The notes under the pieces: model-generated
Told to the model about the DNA's origin: nothing
The model's database searches: none
Seen by the model: only the letters and a program-made list of their open reading frames with translations
Made by a program: the position numbers and the translations under genes
Shown here: positions 1 through 8,835 of the stretch, in pieces
How positions within the stretch are numbered: position 1 is the first letter of the stretch
Layout: the number at the start of each line of letters is the position of its first letter
Source: Bacteroidaceae bacterium
Lineage (GTDB): Bacteria > Bacteroidota > Bacteroidia > Bacteroidales > Bacteroidaceae
Direction: 5' to 3'
DNA: 64,000 bases
NCBI GenBank assembly: GCA_017631315.1
Contig: JAGBTN010000016.1
Coordinates: 62,001 to 126,000, forward strand

Positions 1-576
1 AGCCCCATAACAGTCGGAGAAACGGGTTTTGCTACATTCTGTTCTCCATACGCTTTGGACTTCTCCGAAGTCGAAGACATTAGGGCTTACATCGTCAGTG
101 GCTTTAACCAGGAAACGGGCACGTTAGTACTTACGCGTGTAACAGAGGTGCCTGCTGGCGAAGGACTTTACATTGCAGGAACACCAGGCGAACATCGGAT
201 TCCGAAAACCCAAACTTCAATGTTCTATGCCAATCTGCTGAAAGGCGTAACAGAGCCAACAATCATTTCTCCCACAGATGGTAATTACACAAACTATATT
301 CTTTCGAATGGCAGTTATGGTGTAGGCTTCTATACGCTCTCCCAAACCGGCACATTGGATGCAGGCAAAGCATACCTGCAGTTACTGACGGCAAGCGTTG
401 CCGGCATCAAAGCATTGAAGATAGAATTCGACGAAAATGACGACCCAACCGGTATCGCCATCACCTCAACTTCTCCCACAGAAGAGAACACCATCTACAA
501 CCTTGCTGGACAAAGAGTAAGTAAGGCACACAGAGGAATCAATATCGTAAACGGAAAGAAAGTTTTCATTAAATAA
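1..576 (+). CDS. C-terminal part of a secreted protein with Bacteroidota-type tail domain (5' end outside window)
   Basis: The reading frame is open from base 1, so the gene starts outside the window; 191 residues are visible. The sequence is beta-rich, with many Gly, Thr and Tyr, like the surface proteins of Bacteroidota. It ends in a short tail reading TIYNLAGQRV, then GINIVNGKKVFIK. This tail pattern is very common at the end of secreted Prevotella proteins and resembles type IX secretion sorting tails. The catalytic or binding part is upstream and not visible, so no function can be given. The stop is followed 15 bases later by a small peptide gene on the same strand, probably co-transcribed. 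Confidence 0.8.
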   Translation, partial: SPITVGETGFATFCSPYALDFSEVEDIRAYIVSGFNQETGTLVLTRVTEVPAGEGLYIAGTPGEHRIPKTQTSMFYANLLKGVTEPTIISPTDGNYTNYILSNGSYGVGFYTLSQTGTLDAGKAYLQLLTASVAGIKALKIEFDENDDPTGIAITSTSPTEENTIYNLAGQRVSKAHRGINIVNGKKVFIK

Positions 577-591
577 GGTAAAAGTAGGAAA

Positions 592-762
592 ATGAAAGCA
601 AAATACGAAACACCACAGATGATTCAGGTATCTATCTCTACAAAACACCTAGTCTCTGCTTCTACAACAAATGAAAACATCTATAACGACGATCCACAAG
701 ACCCAGGAAATGCGCTAACTAAAGAAAATAACGACCACAGCATCTGGGACAATGAATGGTAA
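592..762 (+). CDS. 56-residue small peptide of the 'MKxKYxxPxM' type
   Basis: A short frame starts with MKAKYETPQM, continues IQVSISTKHLVSAS, and ends in an acidic, Trp-containing tail (HSIWDNEW). It lies 15 bases after the stop of the secreted protein and just before a strong hairpin, so it is the last gene of that transcript. Prevotella and Bacteroides genomes carry many small genes with this plan: a lysine/tyrosine start, a short beta-like stretch ending in a small residue, and an acidic end with Trp. Their function is unknown to me. A purine-rich stretch (ggtaaaagtaggaaa) lies before the ATG. It has no clear signal peptide. It could be a secreted or processed peptide, but that is only inference. 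Confidence 0.6.
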   Translation: MKAKYETPQMIQVSISTKHLVSASTTNENIYNDDPQDPGNALTKENNDHSIWDNEW

Positions 763-781
763 CTAAAAAATATAATATGGA

Positions 782-809
782 AAGAAGGTGTGCCTAGGCA
801 CACCTTCTT
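782..809. terminator. Bidirectional hairpin terminator
   Basis: A perfect 13-base inverted repeat (AAGAAGGTGTGCC and its complement, centred on TA) is followed on the + strand by TGTTTCTTT. It closes the small-peptide transcript. The tRNA gene on the other strand ends only 10 bases away, so the hairpin may serve both. Confidence 0.75.
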
Positions 810-818
810 GTTTCTTTG

Positions 819-891
819 AGCGATAGACGGGGCTCGAACCCGCGACCCTCGGCTTGGGAAGCCAATGCTCTACCAACTGAGCCACTATCGC
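819..891 (-). tRNA. tRNA-Gly (anticodon CCC)
   Basis: On the minus strand the 73-base cloverleaf has acceptor arms GCGATAG and CTATCGC, a D-arm with GGCTCAGTTGGTAGAGC, an anticodon stem TTGGC/GCCGA around the loop TTCCCAA (anticodon CCC), and a T-arm with GGTTCGAGCCC. The discriminator base is T. CCA is not encoded. Confidence 0.96.
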
Positions 892-1086
892 ATTTGTTAA
901 CATGTGCAAAGATACGAAAAAATACTTTTAAAAGAGTACATCCTGATAAATAAAAAAGTTATATATCCTTAATTTAGGGTATTTATCTCATGTTATATCT
1001 ACTATAATAAAGAAAATAATACTAAATTTGTATCAGAAATAATAAAAGAGAATATTTACTAGTACTAACAATTAAACAATAGAAAG

Positions 1087-1635
1087 ATGAAAAAGAAATT
1101 TGTTTGCACCGTGTGCGGATATATCTATGAGGGCGAAGAGGCACCTGCAAAGTGCCCACAGTGTGGCGTACCCGCAAGTAAATTCCAAGAGATGAGCGAA
1201 GAGGGCATGAGCTATGTAACAGAACACGTTATTGGCGTTGCCAAGGGTTGCCCACAAGAAATCTGGGAAGGCCTGCAATCTCACTTCGCTGGCGAATGCA
1301 CAGAAGTAGGTATGTATTTGGCAATGTCACGCCAAGCAGACCGTGAGGGTTATCCCGAAATTGCAGAAGCATTCAAGCGCTATGCTCTTGAGGAAGCCGA
1401 CCACGCAAGTCGCTTTGCCGAACTCATTGGTGATGTTGTTTGGGACACAAAGACGAACCTGCAAAAGCGTGCAGAGGCTGAATGTGGTGCTTGCTCAGGC
1501 AAGATGGAAATTGCAAAAGCAGCCAAAGAAGCTGGTCTGGATGCCATACACGACACTGTACACGAAATGGCTAAGGACGAAGCACGTCACGGCCGTGGCT
1601 TCGAAGGTCTTCTGAAGCGCTACTTTGGCAAGTAA
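1087..1635 (+). CDS. Reverse rubrerythrin (N-terminal rubredoxin domain, C-terminal diiron domain)
   Basis: This 182-residue protein is a peroxide-scavenging diiron protein of anaerobes. Residues 1-45 form the rubredoxin-like iron site, with C7-x2-C10 and C23-x2-C26. Residues 55-180 are a ferritin-like four-helix bundle with the Glu and ExxH ligands of the rubrerythrin family (EEADH, DEARH). In ordinary rubrerythrin the rubredoxin domain is at the C terminus, so this is the 'reverse' arrangement known as an NADH-linked peroxidase component in anaerobes. It acts in the cytoplasm. It is a single-gene unit: a tRNA lies upstream on the other strand, and a strong terminator follows within the neighbouring convergent gene. 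No start other than MKKKF fits the domain edge. Confidence 0.93.
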   Translation: MKKKFVCTVCGYIYEGEEAPAKCPQCGVPASKFQEMSEEGMSYVTEHVIGVAKGCPQEIWEGLQSHFAGECTEVGMYLAMSRQADREGYPEIAEAFKRYALEEADHASRFAELIGDVVWDTKTNLQKRAEAECGACSGKMEIAKAAKEAGLDAIHDTVHEMAKDEARHGRGFEGLLKRYFGK

Positions 1636-1638
1636 GCC

Positions 1639-2151
1639 TCAGGCTAAAAGCTGAAAGACATAAACTGACTGCCATCCTGCTGGTTTTCTTAACCAATCCT
1701 GCAGGGTGGCAGTTTTTTTGTAACCACAACGGGAAAAAAGTGCTTGCGATGCTATGTTATCATCTGGGATGTAAGCATAAAGTTGTTTTAATCCCAGAAA
1801 AGAGAAAGCATATTCCTTCAAAAGTTGAAGAGCCTCAGTAGCAACACCACGACGTTGCTGTTCTGCAAGAACAACAATACCGACTTCAGCACGAAGATGG
1901 AGGGGATCAAAATGCATAAGGTCAAGAAAACCGACACCAATACCTTCTGTTGTCTCGATAACAAATCGCAACTGGCGGTCTCGATAAAGATCATTTGTGT
2001 TTTCAGACAAATACTGTTTGAGAGCATAGTATGAGAAAGGCACGGTATTATGTCCACAAGACCATAACTCTGCATCATTCTCAATAAGATACATCAAGTC
2101 AAGATCTTCTGGTTCTACAGCCCTCAATCTAACCTTATTGCCTTTTAACAT
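1639..2151 (-). CDS. GNAT-family N-acetyltransferase (RimJ/RimL-like)
   Basis: This 170-residue protein has the whole GNAT fold. The start MLKGNKVRLRAVEPEDL is typical of RimL-type enzymes, the acetyl-CoA pyrophosphate loop is near residues 118-125 (QQRRGVATEAL), and the closing motif is NIASQALFSRCGY. Family members acetylate ribosomal protein N-termini, amino sugars, polyamines or antibiotics; the substrate here cannot be told. It is the last gene of the leftward his-recR operon and overlaps the small membrane protein gene by 17 bases. Its 3' end holds the terminator of the opposite rubrerythrin gene. Confidence 0.85.
   Translation of the reverse strand: MLKGNKVRLRAVEPEDLDLMYLIENDAELWSCGHNTVPFSYYALKQYLSENTNDLYRDRQLRFVIETTEGIGVGFLDLMHFDPLHLRAEVGIVVLAEQQRRGVATEALQLLKEYAFSFLGLKQLYAYIPDDNIASQALFSRCGYKKTATLQDWLRKPAGWQSVYVFQLLA
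1668..1718 (+). terminator. Rubrerythrin terminator placed inside the convergent GNAT gene
   Basis: The arms ACTGCCATCCTGC (1668-1680) and GCAGGGTGGCAGT (1701-1713) pair over 13 bases with one G-T pair. An inner TGGTT/AACCA stem extends the hairpin. A run of T follows on the + strand. The structure lies within the last codons of the opposite gene. Confidence 0.85.
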
Positions 2152-2371
2152 CTCTCAGTGTAAATAAGAGTGCAATAGCGAGTATTCCGATTCCATAAAG
2201 CTGCGTACTATCACCCATATAGAAATAAAGTAGCAGTATGAAAGCTAATGGTATTGCTAATGATGCTATTCTCCAAAAAGGATTTATGTTCCTAAAACGA
2301 ATAGCGAAGAATGCAGCGAGAAGGATGGACGCAGAACACAGAAGCGTCAAAAGATATTGTTCGTTGTTCAT
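2135..2371 (-). CDS. Small three-helix membrane protein, unknown function
   Basis: The protein has 78 residues and is very hydrophobic, with membrane segments near residues 5-24, 33-52 and 57-72, split by a basic stretch (RFRNINPFWR). The C-terminus is charged (RDVKRQ), probably cytoplasmic. No family is recognised. It sits 39 bases after recR and overlaps the start of the acetyltransferase gene by 17 bases, so translation is probably coupled to that gene. Confidence 0.65.
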   Translation of the reverse strand: MNNEQYLLTLLCSASILLAAFFAIRFRNINPFWRIASLAIPLAFILLLYFYMGDSTQLYGIGILAIALLFTLRDVKRQ

Positions 2372-2410
2372 AGATTCAATTTGTAATCTATCTGTTTTAT
2401 AATATCTGAA

Positions 2411-3019
2411 CTATGAATTGTTAAATGGTATTCGTCCGGCAAGAGCTCTGCCGAGTGTCACTTCATCCGTATACTGAAGTTCGTCATTCTGGGCTACACC
2501 ACGAGCAATGACCGTGACTTTTACACCTGTTTCTTCTAGTTTACGAAAAATGTAATAGTTCGTCGTGTCGCCCTCCATCGTCGGACTTAAAGCAAGAATG
2601 ACTTCTGCAACACCTCCCTGCCTCACACGTTCCACAAGGCTCTCTATCTGCAAGTCGCTTGGACCTATGCCATCCATCGGGCTGATAACTCCACCCAAGA
2701 CATGATAAAGACCACGATACTGCATCGTATTCTCAATGGCCATTACATCTTGTATATTCTCCACCACACAAACAATACTCTTATCGCGTAGCGGATTACT
2801 ACAAATCTCACAACATTCGCCATCACAGATATTGTAGCAAGTGTTACAATAACGCACTTCTCTGCGCATCTTGACTATACTGTTTGCTAAAGCATCTACT
2901 TTACCTTCGTCCTGACGAAGCAAATGAAGGGCGAGCCTTAAAGCTGTCTTGCTACCAATTCCTGGCAACCGATTTATTTCGGTCACGGCTTTCTCAAGCA
3001 ACTGTGATGAATAGTTCAT
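2411..3019 (-). CDS. recR: Recombination mediator RecR
   Basis: This 202-residue protein works with RecO (and RecF) to load RecA on SSB-coated gapped DNA. The parts in order are a helix-hairpin-helix ([18 protein letters not shown]), a zinc site with C58, C61, C70 and C73, a Toprim domain starting at SIVCVVEN, and the C-terminal end [10 protein letters not shown]. Length and order match the family. The start overlaps the end of hisB by 4 bases (ATGA), so it is co-translated with the histidine genes even though the roles are unrelated. recF lies about 6 kb away in this window. Confidence 0.97.
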   Translation of the reverse strand: MNYSSQLLEKAVTEINRLPGIGSKTALRLALHLLRQDEGKVDALANSIVKMRREVRYCNTCYNICDGECCEICSNPLRDKSIVCVVENIQDVMAIENTMQYRGLYHVLGGVISPMDGIGPSDLQIESLVERVRQGGVAEVILALSPTMEGDTTNYYIFRKLEETGVKVTVIARGVAQNDELQYTDEVTLGRALAGRIPFNNS

Positions 3020-4083
3020 AGCACGCCTTTGCTTGATGGAAGTTGAAAATGTGTAATATCACGCCGAACGGCCATACGTAAACTGCGTGCAAATGCTTTG
3101 AAGATGCCCTCTATCTTGTGATGTTCGTTTTGACCATCTGCCTTAACATGCAGATTGATGGCAGCACTATCTGAAAGGCTTTTAAAGAAATGGAGGAACA
3201 TCTCTGTTGGCATGTCGCCCACCTTTTCTCGATGAAACTCAGCATCCCAAACAAGCCACGGACGACCTCCAAAATCCATCGCAACTTGGCAAAGGCAATC
3301 ATCCATTGGCAAACAATAACCATAACGTTCTATGCCTCGTTTGTCGCCTAATGCCTTGCGGAGACATTCACCTAATGCCAATGCAACATCTTCTATTGTA
3401 TGATGTTCATCGACATTAAGGTCACCATTACAACGTATGTAGAGGTCGGTCATTCCATGTTTAGCAATCTGTTCGAGCATATGATCAAAGAAACCAAGCC
3501 CTGTTTGGATGTCGCTCTTTCCGTCTCCATCTAAACAAACACGAACCTCAATATCTGTTTCCTTTGTTGTTCTGCGAACGGAAGCAGTCCGGTAGCCGGC
3601 AAACAGAAGCTCTGAAATCTTTTCCCAAGTCATGTCGGGAGAAAGAATATAGCTGCCACAGCCAAGATTCTCTGCAAGCTGGGCATCAGTTTTTCTGTCG
3701 CCTATTACAAAACTGCCACTTATATCGTAATCCTCCGTCATGTAATCTGTAAGCATTGCCGTACCAGGCTTTCGCGTAGGTAGATTATCTTCGGGGAAGC
3801 TTCGGTCTATGTGAATTGCATCGAAACAAATGCCCTCGCCCTTCAATACGTCGAGCATAAGATTTTGTGTCGGCCAAAAATCCTCCTCCGGGTAACTGTC
3901 AGTGCCTAGCCCGTCCTGATTGCTTACCATAACAAACAAGAAGTCTGTGTGTTGACGCAAGAAGCGTAAAGCACTGATTGCTCCAGGAAGAAAGCTGAAT
4001 TTCTCGAAACTATCTATTTGCTCGTCTGCCGGTTCACGAAGAATTGTTCCGTCACGATCTATGAAGAGAATCCGTTGTTTCAT
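3016..4083 (-). CDS. hisB: Bifunctional histidinol-phosphatase / imidazoleglycerol-phosphate dehydratase
   Basis: The protein (355 residues) is the fused form known from enterobacteria and Bacteroidota. Residues 1-160 are a HAD phosphatase with the nucleophile motif DRDGT and a later GDRKTD motif; it removes phosphate from histidinol phosphate. Residues 165-355 are the dehydratase, with the metal-binding [13 protein letters not shown] and [17 protein letters not shown] motifs. It carries out the steps at both sides of HisC. It follows hisC by 11 bases and overlaps recR by 4. Confidence 0.97.
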   Translation of the reverse strand: MKQRILFIDRDGTILREPADEQIDSFEKFSFLPGAISALRFLRQHTDFLFVMVSNQDGLGTDSYPEEDFWPTQNLMLDVLKGEGICFDAIHIDRSFPEDNLPTRKPGTAMLTDYMTEDYDISGSFVIGDRKTDAQLAENLGCGSYILSPDMTWEKISELLFAGYRTASVRRTTKETDIEVRVCLDGDGKSDIQTGLGFFDHMLEQIAKHGMTDLYIRCNGDLNVDEHHTIEDVALALGECLRKALGDKRGIERYGYCLPMDDCLCQVAMDFGGRPWLVWDAEFHREKVGDMPTEMFLHFFKSLSDSAAINLHVKADGQNEHHKIEGIFKAFARSLRMAVRRDITHFQLPSSKGVL

Positions 4084-4094
4084 GGGAAATCTAT

Positions 4095-5132
4095 TTATTT
4101 GAAGAAGCGCAAAGCACCTAACAGTTCATTATTTTCTTGGCGTGTACCAATAGTTATGCGCAGACAATCGTTACATAGTTGAACACGATGACGATTGCGT
4201 ACTACAATGCCCTTCCCTATCAGGTATTGATAAACACGATTGGCATCTGTTACACGTACAAGAACAAAATTAGCATCTGTGGGAAACACCTCTTGGACGA
4301 TGGGCAGCTCTGCCAATGCCGGCAAGACATGTTCACGTTCACGATTTACCTGAACCAGCCAACCATCCAAAGTGGGTCTGTCCGCAAGCAAAGCGCATGC
4401 TTTTTCTTGTGCAAGCAAATTGACGTTATAAGGGTATTTCACCTTATTGAACAATGCTATTATCTCTTCGCTGGCAAAGGCCATACCCAGTCGTATGGCT
4501 GCCGATGCCCATGCCTTGCTGAATGTATTTAGTACAATGAGATTGGGGTAATTATCCAAAACAGTTCTGAATGGCTGCTGTGTTGAGAAGTCTGAATAAG
4601 CCTCATCTATGACTACAATTCCTTCAAACGACATCAAAACCTCATGTAAAACCTCACGAGGAAAATCGTTGCCGGTAGGATTATTCGGAGAGCATATCCA
4701 AATAACCTTTGTATTACTATCCGTTGCCGCAAGCAGTGCTTTAGGATTCAACTGCCAATCTTCTGAAAGAGAAACGCTTCTATACTCAACATCGTTGACA
4801 TCCGCACAAACTTTATACATGCCATAAGTCGGAGCAATGGCAACTACATTGTCTTGTTTTGGATTACAAAAGATTCGATATATGAGGTCTATCGCTTCGT
4901 CGCTTCCGTTGCCGAGGAAAATCTGCGAGGGACGTACATGCTTTACAGGAGCTAGTATCTTCTTAACTTTTTCCTGTAATGGATCGGGATATCTGTTCAG
5001 CGGTTCGTTATACGGGCTTTCGTTTGCATCGAGAAACACATGGGCCTCCATTCCCTTAAACTCGTCGCGGGCACAACTATAGGGTTCAAGCGCCCATATG
5101 TTAGGGCGAACTAATGACTGCAGATTCTTCAT
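4095..5132 (-). CDS. hisC: Histidinol-phosphate aminotransferase
   Basis: This 345-residue PLP enzyme of fold type I converts imidazole-acetol phosphate to histidinol phosphate. Visible motifs are [13 protein letters not shown] (phosphate-binding start), [18 protein letters not shown] and the PLP-lysine region [15 protein letters not shown]. The frame is open for 44 more codons upstream, but that part lies inside hisD and reads as nonsense. The ATG at 5132 gives [13 protein letters not shown], the normal family start, and overlaps the hisD stop by 4 bases (ATGA). Substrate choice among aminotransferases is set by the his operon context. Confidence 0.96.
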   Translation of the reverse strand: MKNLQSLVRPNIWALEPYSCARDEFKGMEAHVFLDANESPYNEPLNRYPDPLQEKVKKILAPVKHVRPSQIFLGNGSDEAIDLIYRIFCNPKQDNVVAIAPTYGMYKVCADVNDVEYRSVSLSEDWQLNPKALLAATDSNTKVIWICSPNNPTGNDFPREVLHEVLMSFEGIVVIDEAYSDFSTQQPFRTVLDNYPNLIVLNTFSKAWASAAIRLGMAFASEEIIALFNKVKYPYNVNLLAQEKACALLADRPTLDGWLVQVNREREHVLPALAELPIVQEVFPTDANFVLVRVTDANRVYQYLIGKGIVVRNRHRVQLCNDCLRITIGTRQENNELLGALRFFK

Positions 5133-6409
5133 AAACTTTTTATTCTTAATGTCATTGCATTCCGATGCGCATCTAGGCCTTCGGCATCTGCCATAAGTTC
5201 CACTGCACGTCCGATGTTTCGAACGCCCTCGCTCTGGATGTGCTGGAAAGTAATTTTGCGACAAAAGCTGTCGAGATTAACACCGCTATAAGCTACTGCA
5301 TATCCGTTTGTCGGCAACGTGTGATTTGTTCCGCTGGCATAGTCTCCTGCACTTTCTGGCGTAAGCGAACCGAGAAAAACACTGCCGGCATTGACAACCT
5401 TTTGTGCAAGCTCCATGTAGTTTGCAGTTTCTATAATGAGGTGCTCCGGAGCATAGCGATTAGTAATGTCCATCATTTCATTGTCATCGTGCACCACTAT
5501 TGTTTTGCTATGCTCAAGTGCAAGTGCTGCAATGTCTTTTCTCGGAAGCAAAGCTAACTGACGTTCTACTTCTGCTTCCACCTTTTGTGCGGTCTCCATG
5601 CTTTTGCATACAAGCAACACCTGGCTGTCTATGCCATGCTCTGCCTGGCTGAGAAGGTCGGCAGCAACGAAAGCAACATTGCTCGTTTCGTCGGCCAGCA
5701 CTTCCACTTCGCTTGGACCTGCCGGCATGTCGATAGCAACATCGTGAAGACTGACCTGTTGCTTAGCGCACATAACAAACTGATTGCCAGGACCGAATAT
5801 CTTATATACTTTAGGAACACTTTCTGTCCCGTAAGCCATTGCTCCGATGGCCTGCACACCACCAATCTTGTAGATACGGCTAACGCCTGCAATGTGAGCA
5901 GCAACAAGGATAGCAGGATTTACTGAACCATCTTTTGCCGGAGGTGTACAAAGTACAATCTCCTTACATCCAGCTATCTTTGCAGGTGTAGCAAGCATCA
6001 GCACTGTGCTAAAAAGGGGAGCTGTCCCGCCTGGAATGTAAAGCCCTACACGCTCTATGGCTACCGATTTTTGCCAGCACTCTACTCCTTCAACCACATG
6101 AATGTGTTCGCCTTCGAAGCGTTGTGCCTCATGGAATTTTCTAATGTTGTGGTGTGCCAAACGAATGGCATCTTTCAGTTCTTCGGAAACCATTTGCTCT
6201 GCAGCAAGCATTTCGTCCTCGCTGACAGCAAGCGCGTCAAGACATACTTTGTCGAAACGTTCCTCATATTCCCGTACTGCGGCATCGCCTCTTTGTTTGA
6301 CATCCTGCAAAACCGCAGCAACGGTTGCGTTCAACTCCGATGCATCGCGAACCGGCCGTTTGAGCAAGGAATCGAGTTCTTCGGTTGTAGGATATTTGTA
6401 AATGTTCAT
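5129..6409 (-). CDS. hisD: Histidinol dehydrogenase
   Basis: This 426-residue zinc enzyme oxidises histidinol to histidine in two NAD-dependent steps, the last in the pathway. It shows the family signature around [15 protein letters not shown], the loop [12 protein letters not shown], the PEHLII segment and the [19 protein letters not shown] block with its zinc ligands. Length is typical. It overlaps hisG by one base (TAATG) and hisC by four, which indicates a tightly coupled operon. Confidence 0.97.
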   Translation of the reverse strand: MNIYKYPTTEELDSLLKRPVRDASELNATVAAVLQDVKQRGDAAVREYEERFDKVCLDALAVSEDEMLAAEQMVSEELKDAIRLAHHNIRKFHEAQRFEGEHIHVVEGVECWQKSVAIERVGLYIPGGTAPLFSTVLMLATPAKIAGCKEIVLCTPPAKDGSVNPAILVAAHIAGVSRIYKIGGVQAIGAMAYGTESVPKVYKIFGPGNQFVMCAKQQVSLHDVAIDMPAGPSEVEVLADETSNVAFVAADLLSQAEHGIDSQVLLVCKSMETAQKVEAEVERQLALLPRKDIAALALEHSKTIVVHDDNEMMDITNRYAPEHLIIETANYMELAQKVVNAGSVFLGSLTPESAGDYASGTNHTLPTNGYAVAYSGVNLDSFCRKITFQHIQSEGVRNIGRAVELMADAEGLDAHRNAMTLRIKSL

Positions 6410-7260
6410 TAGGGAATCATTTTTTCGATGGGTACAACAAGTATGCCTTCCGAACCACGTTCTTTCAGTTCGCGAATGATTTCCCAGAAACGTTTCTCTT
6501 CGATTACGGTGTGAACACTGCTCCAGCCTTCTTTTGCAAGAGGCATCACGGTAGGACTCTTTGCACCGGGCAAGACGGCAACAACATCTTTCACACGATC
6601 TGTAGGCACATTCATCAGGACGTACTTCTTGTCTTCGGCACTCTTGACGGCCTCGATACGGAACAACAGTTCGTCGAGAATCTTGCGCTGCTCATCGTCC
6701 AACGATCTGTTGGCTACGAGCACTGCTTCGCTTTGCATCACTACCTCAACCTCAACAAGGTTATTACTTACGAGTGTTGAGCCGCTGCTAACGATGTCGA
6801 AGATAGCATCTGCCAACCCAATACCCGGGCTTATCTCTACGCTGCCAGTTATGACATGTATGTCTGCAGCAATATGGTTTTCCTGCATAAAGCGACGAAG
6901 GATGGCAGGATATGATGTTGCGATCTTCTTGCCCTCAAACCACTTCAGACCGTAATAGCCACAACCTTTGGGCACAGCCAAAGAGAGGCGGCACTTGCTG
7001 AAGCCTAGCGAGCGGACGATTTCCACGTCCTCTGCTTTTTCCTCGAACTCGTTCAGGCCAACGATGCCAAGATCGGCCACACCGCTTGCAACGCTCTGCG
7101 GGATATCGTCATCGCGCAGATAAAGCACCTCAATAGGGAAATTACTACTCTGTACGAGCAAGGTACGCTTACTGCTGCTCACTTTAATGCCTGCCTCGGC
7201 AAGCAAAGCCATTGTATCCTCGAAGAGACGGCCTTTAGACTGGACTGCTATTCTTAACAT
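6409..7260 (-). CDS. hisG: ATP phosphoribosyltransferase, long form
   Basis: The first enzyme of histidine synthesis, 283 residues, joins ATP and PRPP. The length and the extra C-terminal ACT-like domain (residues about 205-283, from YVLMNVP to the end) mark the long form, which is feedback-inhibited by histidine and needs no HisZ. The start MLRIAVQSKGRLFEDT and the PRPP-binding region ISPGIGLADAIFDIVSSG are clear. It is the first gene of the leftward operon; a good promoter lies 44 bases before the ATG. No his leader peptide or T-box-like structure is seen in the leader. Confidence 0.97.
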   Translation of the reverse strand: MLRIAVQSKGRLFEDTMALLAEAGIKVSSSKRTLLVQSSNFPIEVLYLRDDDIPQSVASGVADLGIVGLNEFEEKAEDVEIVRSLGFSKCRLSLAVPKGCGYYGLKWFEGKKIATSYPAILRRFMQENHIAADIHVITGSVEISPGIGLADAIFDIVSSGSTLVSNNLVEVEVVMQSEAVLVANRSLDDEQRKILDELLFRIEAVKSAEDKKYVLMNVPTDRVKDVVAVLPGAKSPTVMPLAKEGWSSVHTVIEEKRFWEIIRELKERGSEGILVVPIEKMIP

Positions 7261-7303
7261 ATTTGTTTGTTCTTTTTGCCTTTATATGATTTAATTTGCG
7301 CGT

Positions 7304-7336
7304 GCAAAGTTACAACAAAGAGAGCGAAACACAAAA
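7304..7336 (-). promoter_or_regulatory. Bacteroidota-type promoter for the his-recR operon
   Basis: On the minus strand TTTTG (7336-7332) is followed after 19 bases by TAACTTTGC (7312-7304). This matches the -33/-7 consensus of the primary sigma factor in Bacteroidota. Confidence 0.8.
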
Positions 7337-7502
7337 GAATAGGCCAAGTATTTTCCGTATTATGTTCAAGGAAGAATACGTTTAGAGCCGAGAGTACAGG
7401 AATGTGTTTACTTTACCGGACAGAAAGGAAGAAATCACGCAGGCCCTCACAAGGAAAAATTCTTACATTCCACAGCAGTCCCGTTTATAGTAACCAGACG
7501 AT

Positions 7503-7611
7503 ACACGTTAAGTCGGCAAAGTTTACGTGTTAAGTCGGCAAAGTTTACGTGTTAAGTCGGCCAACTAAACACGTTAAAATCGCAAACTATACACGTTAAG
7601 ATTGCCAACTT
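7503..7611. repeat. 22-base direct repeat array, locus A (five units)
   Basis: Five units begin at 7503, 7525, 7547, 7569 and 7591, exactly 22 bases apart. They vary between ACACGTTAAGTCGGCAAAGT and ACGTGTTAAGTCGGCAAAGT, each followed by two more bases. The array lies in the 624-base gap between the FKBP gene and hisG. Nothing else is recognised in this gap apart from the hisG promoter; open frames there have no family likeness. Confidence 0.85.
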
Positions 7612-7884
7612 CTCTGCATAAGTTTTACAACTCAACAGCACGAAAGACAACAATCTGTGTATCAGAATAATACAAACCCCGCAAAATCCGTCTATTTTTA
7701 GTACATTTAATAAAAACAAAAAATACCACAAAACTTACAAATGGTATTGCGCATAGTAGTAAGAGAGATAGAGACAGACAAAACCGCGACACACCACCCC
7801 GCCCGAGGCGACGCGTCGTGCCAGGCGAGTTTATGCGTTATGTTAGGAATGTCAATATGTCGTCTTGGACAAGTTGGTAACGGA

Positions 7885-8283
7885 TTACGCTATACCAAGA
7901 AGTTCAATCTCAAAGATAAGAGTAGAGCCGCCGGGGATACCTGGCTGCGAAAAACGTCCATAGCCCATCTCAGCCGGGATGTACAGTTCCCATTTGTCGC
8001 CTATATGCATCTGTTGCAAAGCAATAATCCAGCCATTGATAAGGTCGCAGAGTCTGCATGCCAAAGGTGCTCGGCCACGGCTGCTGTCGAACTTTTTGCC
8101 GTTAATGGTCTTTCCTGTATAGTGAGCCGTAATGATGCTTCGGATGTTAGGCTGCTCGCTCGATTGGTTACCCTCCTTCAGCACCTTGTAATATATTCCT
8201 CTGGACAGTGCTTTTACGCCTTCTTCCTTCGATTTTGCTTCAAGCCATTCCTTGTTGGCCTGTACATATTCTCGTTTACTCAT
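7885..8283 (-). CDS. FKBP-type peptidyl-prolyl cis-trans isomerase
   Basis: This 132-residue protein has an N-terminal helical stretch (residues 1-30) and then one FKBP domain. Recognisable parts are AHYTGKTINGKKFDSS, the LINGWIIALQQMHIGDKWELYIP core, and the flap PAEMGYGRF with GIPGGSTLIFEIELL. No signal peptide is visible, so it is probably cytoplasmic, unlike the periplasmic FklB/FkpA type. It helps protein folding at proline bonds. A TAACTTTGC box at 8377-8369 on the minus strand is a possible promoter. The 260 bases between this gene and the DUF721 gene hold nothing else recognisable. Confidence 0.92.
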   Translation of the reverse strand: MSKREYVQANKEWLEAKSKEEGVKALSRGIYYKVLKEGNQSSEQPNIRSIITAHYTGKTINGKKFDSSRGRAPLACRLCDLINGWIIALQQMHIGDKWELYIPAEMGYGRFSQPGIPGGSTLIFEIELLGIA

Positions 8284-8544
8284 TTCTGCTTCTTGAATAG
8301 GATTTTGTTTACGGAACGTGAGTACTTACGGTTTGCAACATAAACATCGGCCTCACGACTTTCGTGTTGCAAAGTTACTAAAAGTTTCGCAGACTTCCTG
8401 CATTTGGGGGATAAGGTTTCAGAAAAACATCAACCTTACGATATTAAAAGCCTTTATAACACAATTCGCCATGCAAGGCTGTAAGATACCGAAGCAATTA
8501 CAGCAGTTGTTGATTGGATATTGGAGCAAAGGACAATAGCGTAT

Positions 8545-8835
8545 TCAGAAGAAAATCACATCGCTGACGACGTAAGCACCCACATGGTCGTTCAGTTTTT
8601 GAGCGATACGCTTATGCTCCATCATAAGGTTTTGGCGCAGAGATGGACTCGTGAGTTGCACCTGCAACTTGCCGTCTTTAACAAAGACCTGACGGGTATA
8701 GCGACTAATTACTTCGCCCATCACTTCGGGCCAGGCTTGCACAACACGATATTCGAGTAGTGGTGTCTCAAGGCCTTCCGCCCGAAGCCACGCAAGCAGA
8801 ATGTCGTGTACCGGTTGAGATTTTGTGTGTATCAT
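8545..8835 (-). CDS. DUF721 / DciA-like protein
   Basis: The protein has 96 residues with the DUF721 pattern: a helical start, VVQAWPEVMGEVISRYT, a beta stretch KDGKLQVQLTSPSLRQNL, and a helix. In many bacteria lacking DnaC/DnaI, DciA proteins of this family load the replicative helicase. The gene overlaps the end of recF by four bases (ATGA), an arrangement seen across Bacteroidota. It lacks the extra C-terminal or N-terminal region of larger DciA proteins, so the helicase-loader role is inferred from family only. Confidence 0.8.
   Translation of the reverse strand: MIHTKSQPVHDILLAWLRAEGLETPLLEYRVVQAWPEVMGEVISRYTRQVFVKDGKLQVQLTSPSLRQNLMMEHKRIAQKLNDHVGAYVVSDVIFF

Noticed and set aside
5133-5264. 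44-residue extension of HisC
   Set aside because: It overlaps hisD in another frame and has Arg/Cys-rich nonsense; the ATGA overlap at 5132 is the normal operon junction.
7267-7533. 88-codon + strand frame before the first repeat array
   Set aside because: It begins in the hisG leader, covers the hisG promoter on the other strand and runs into the repeat units; composition is noncoding.
7503-7611. CRISPR-like array
   Set aside because: The 22-base units are directly joined with no unique spacers, and no cas genes are in the window. The same holds for the other six arrays.
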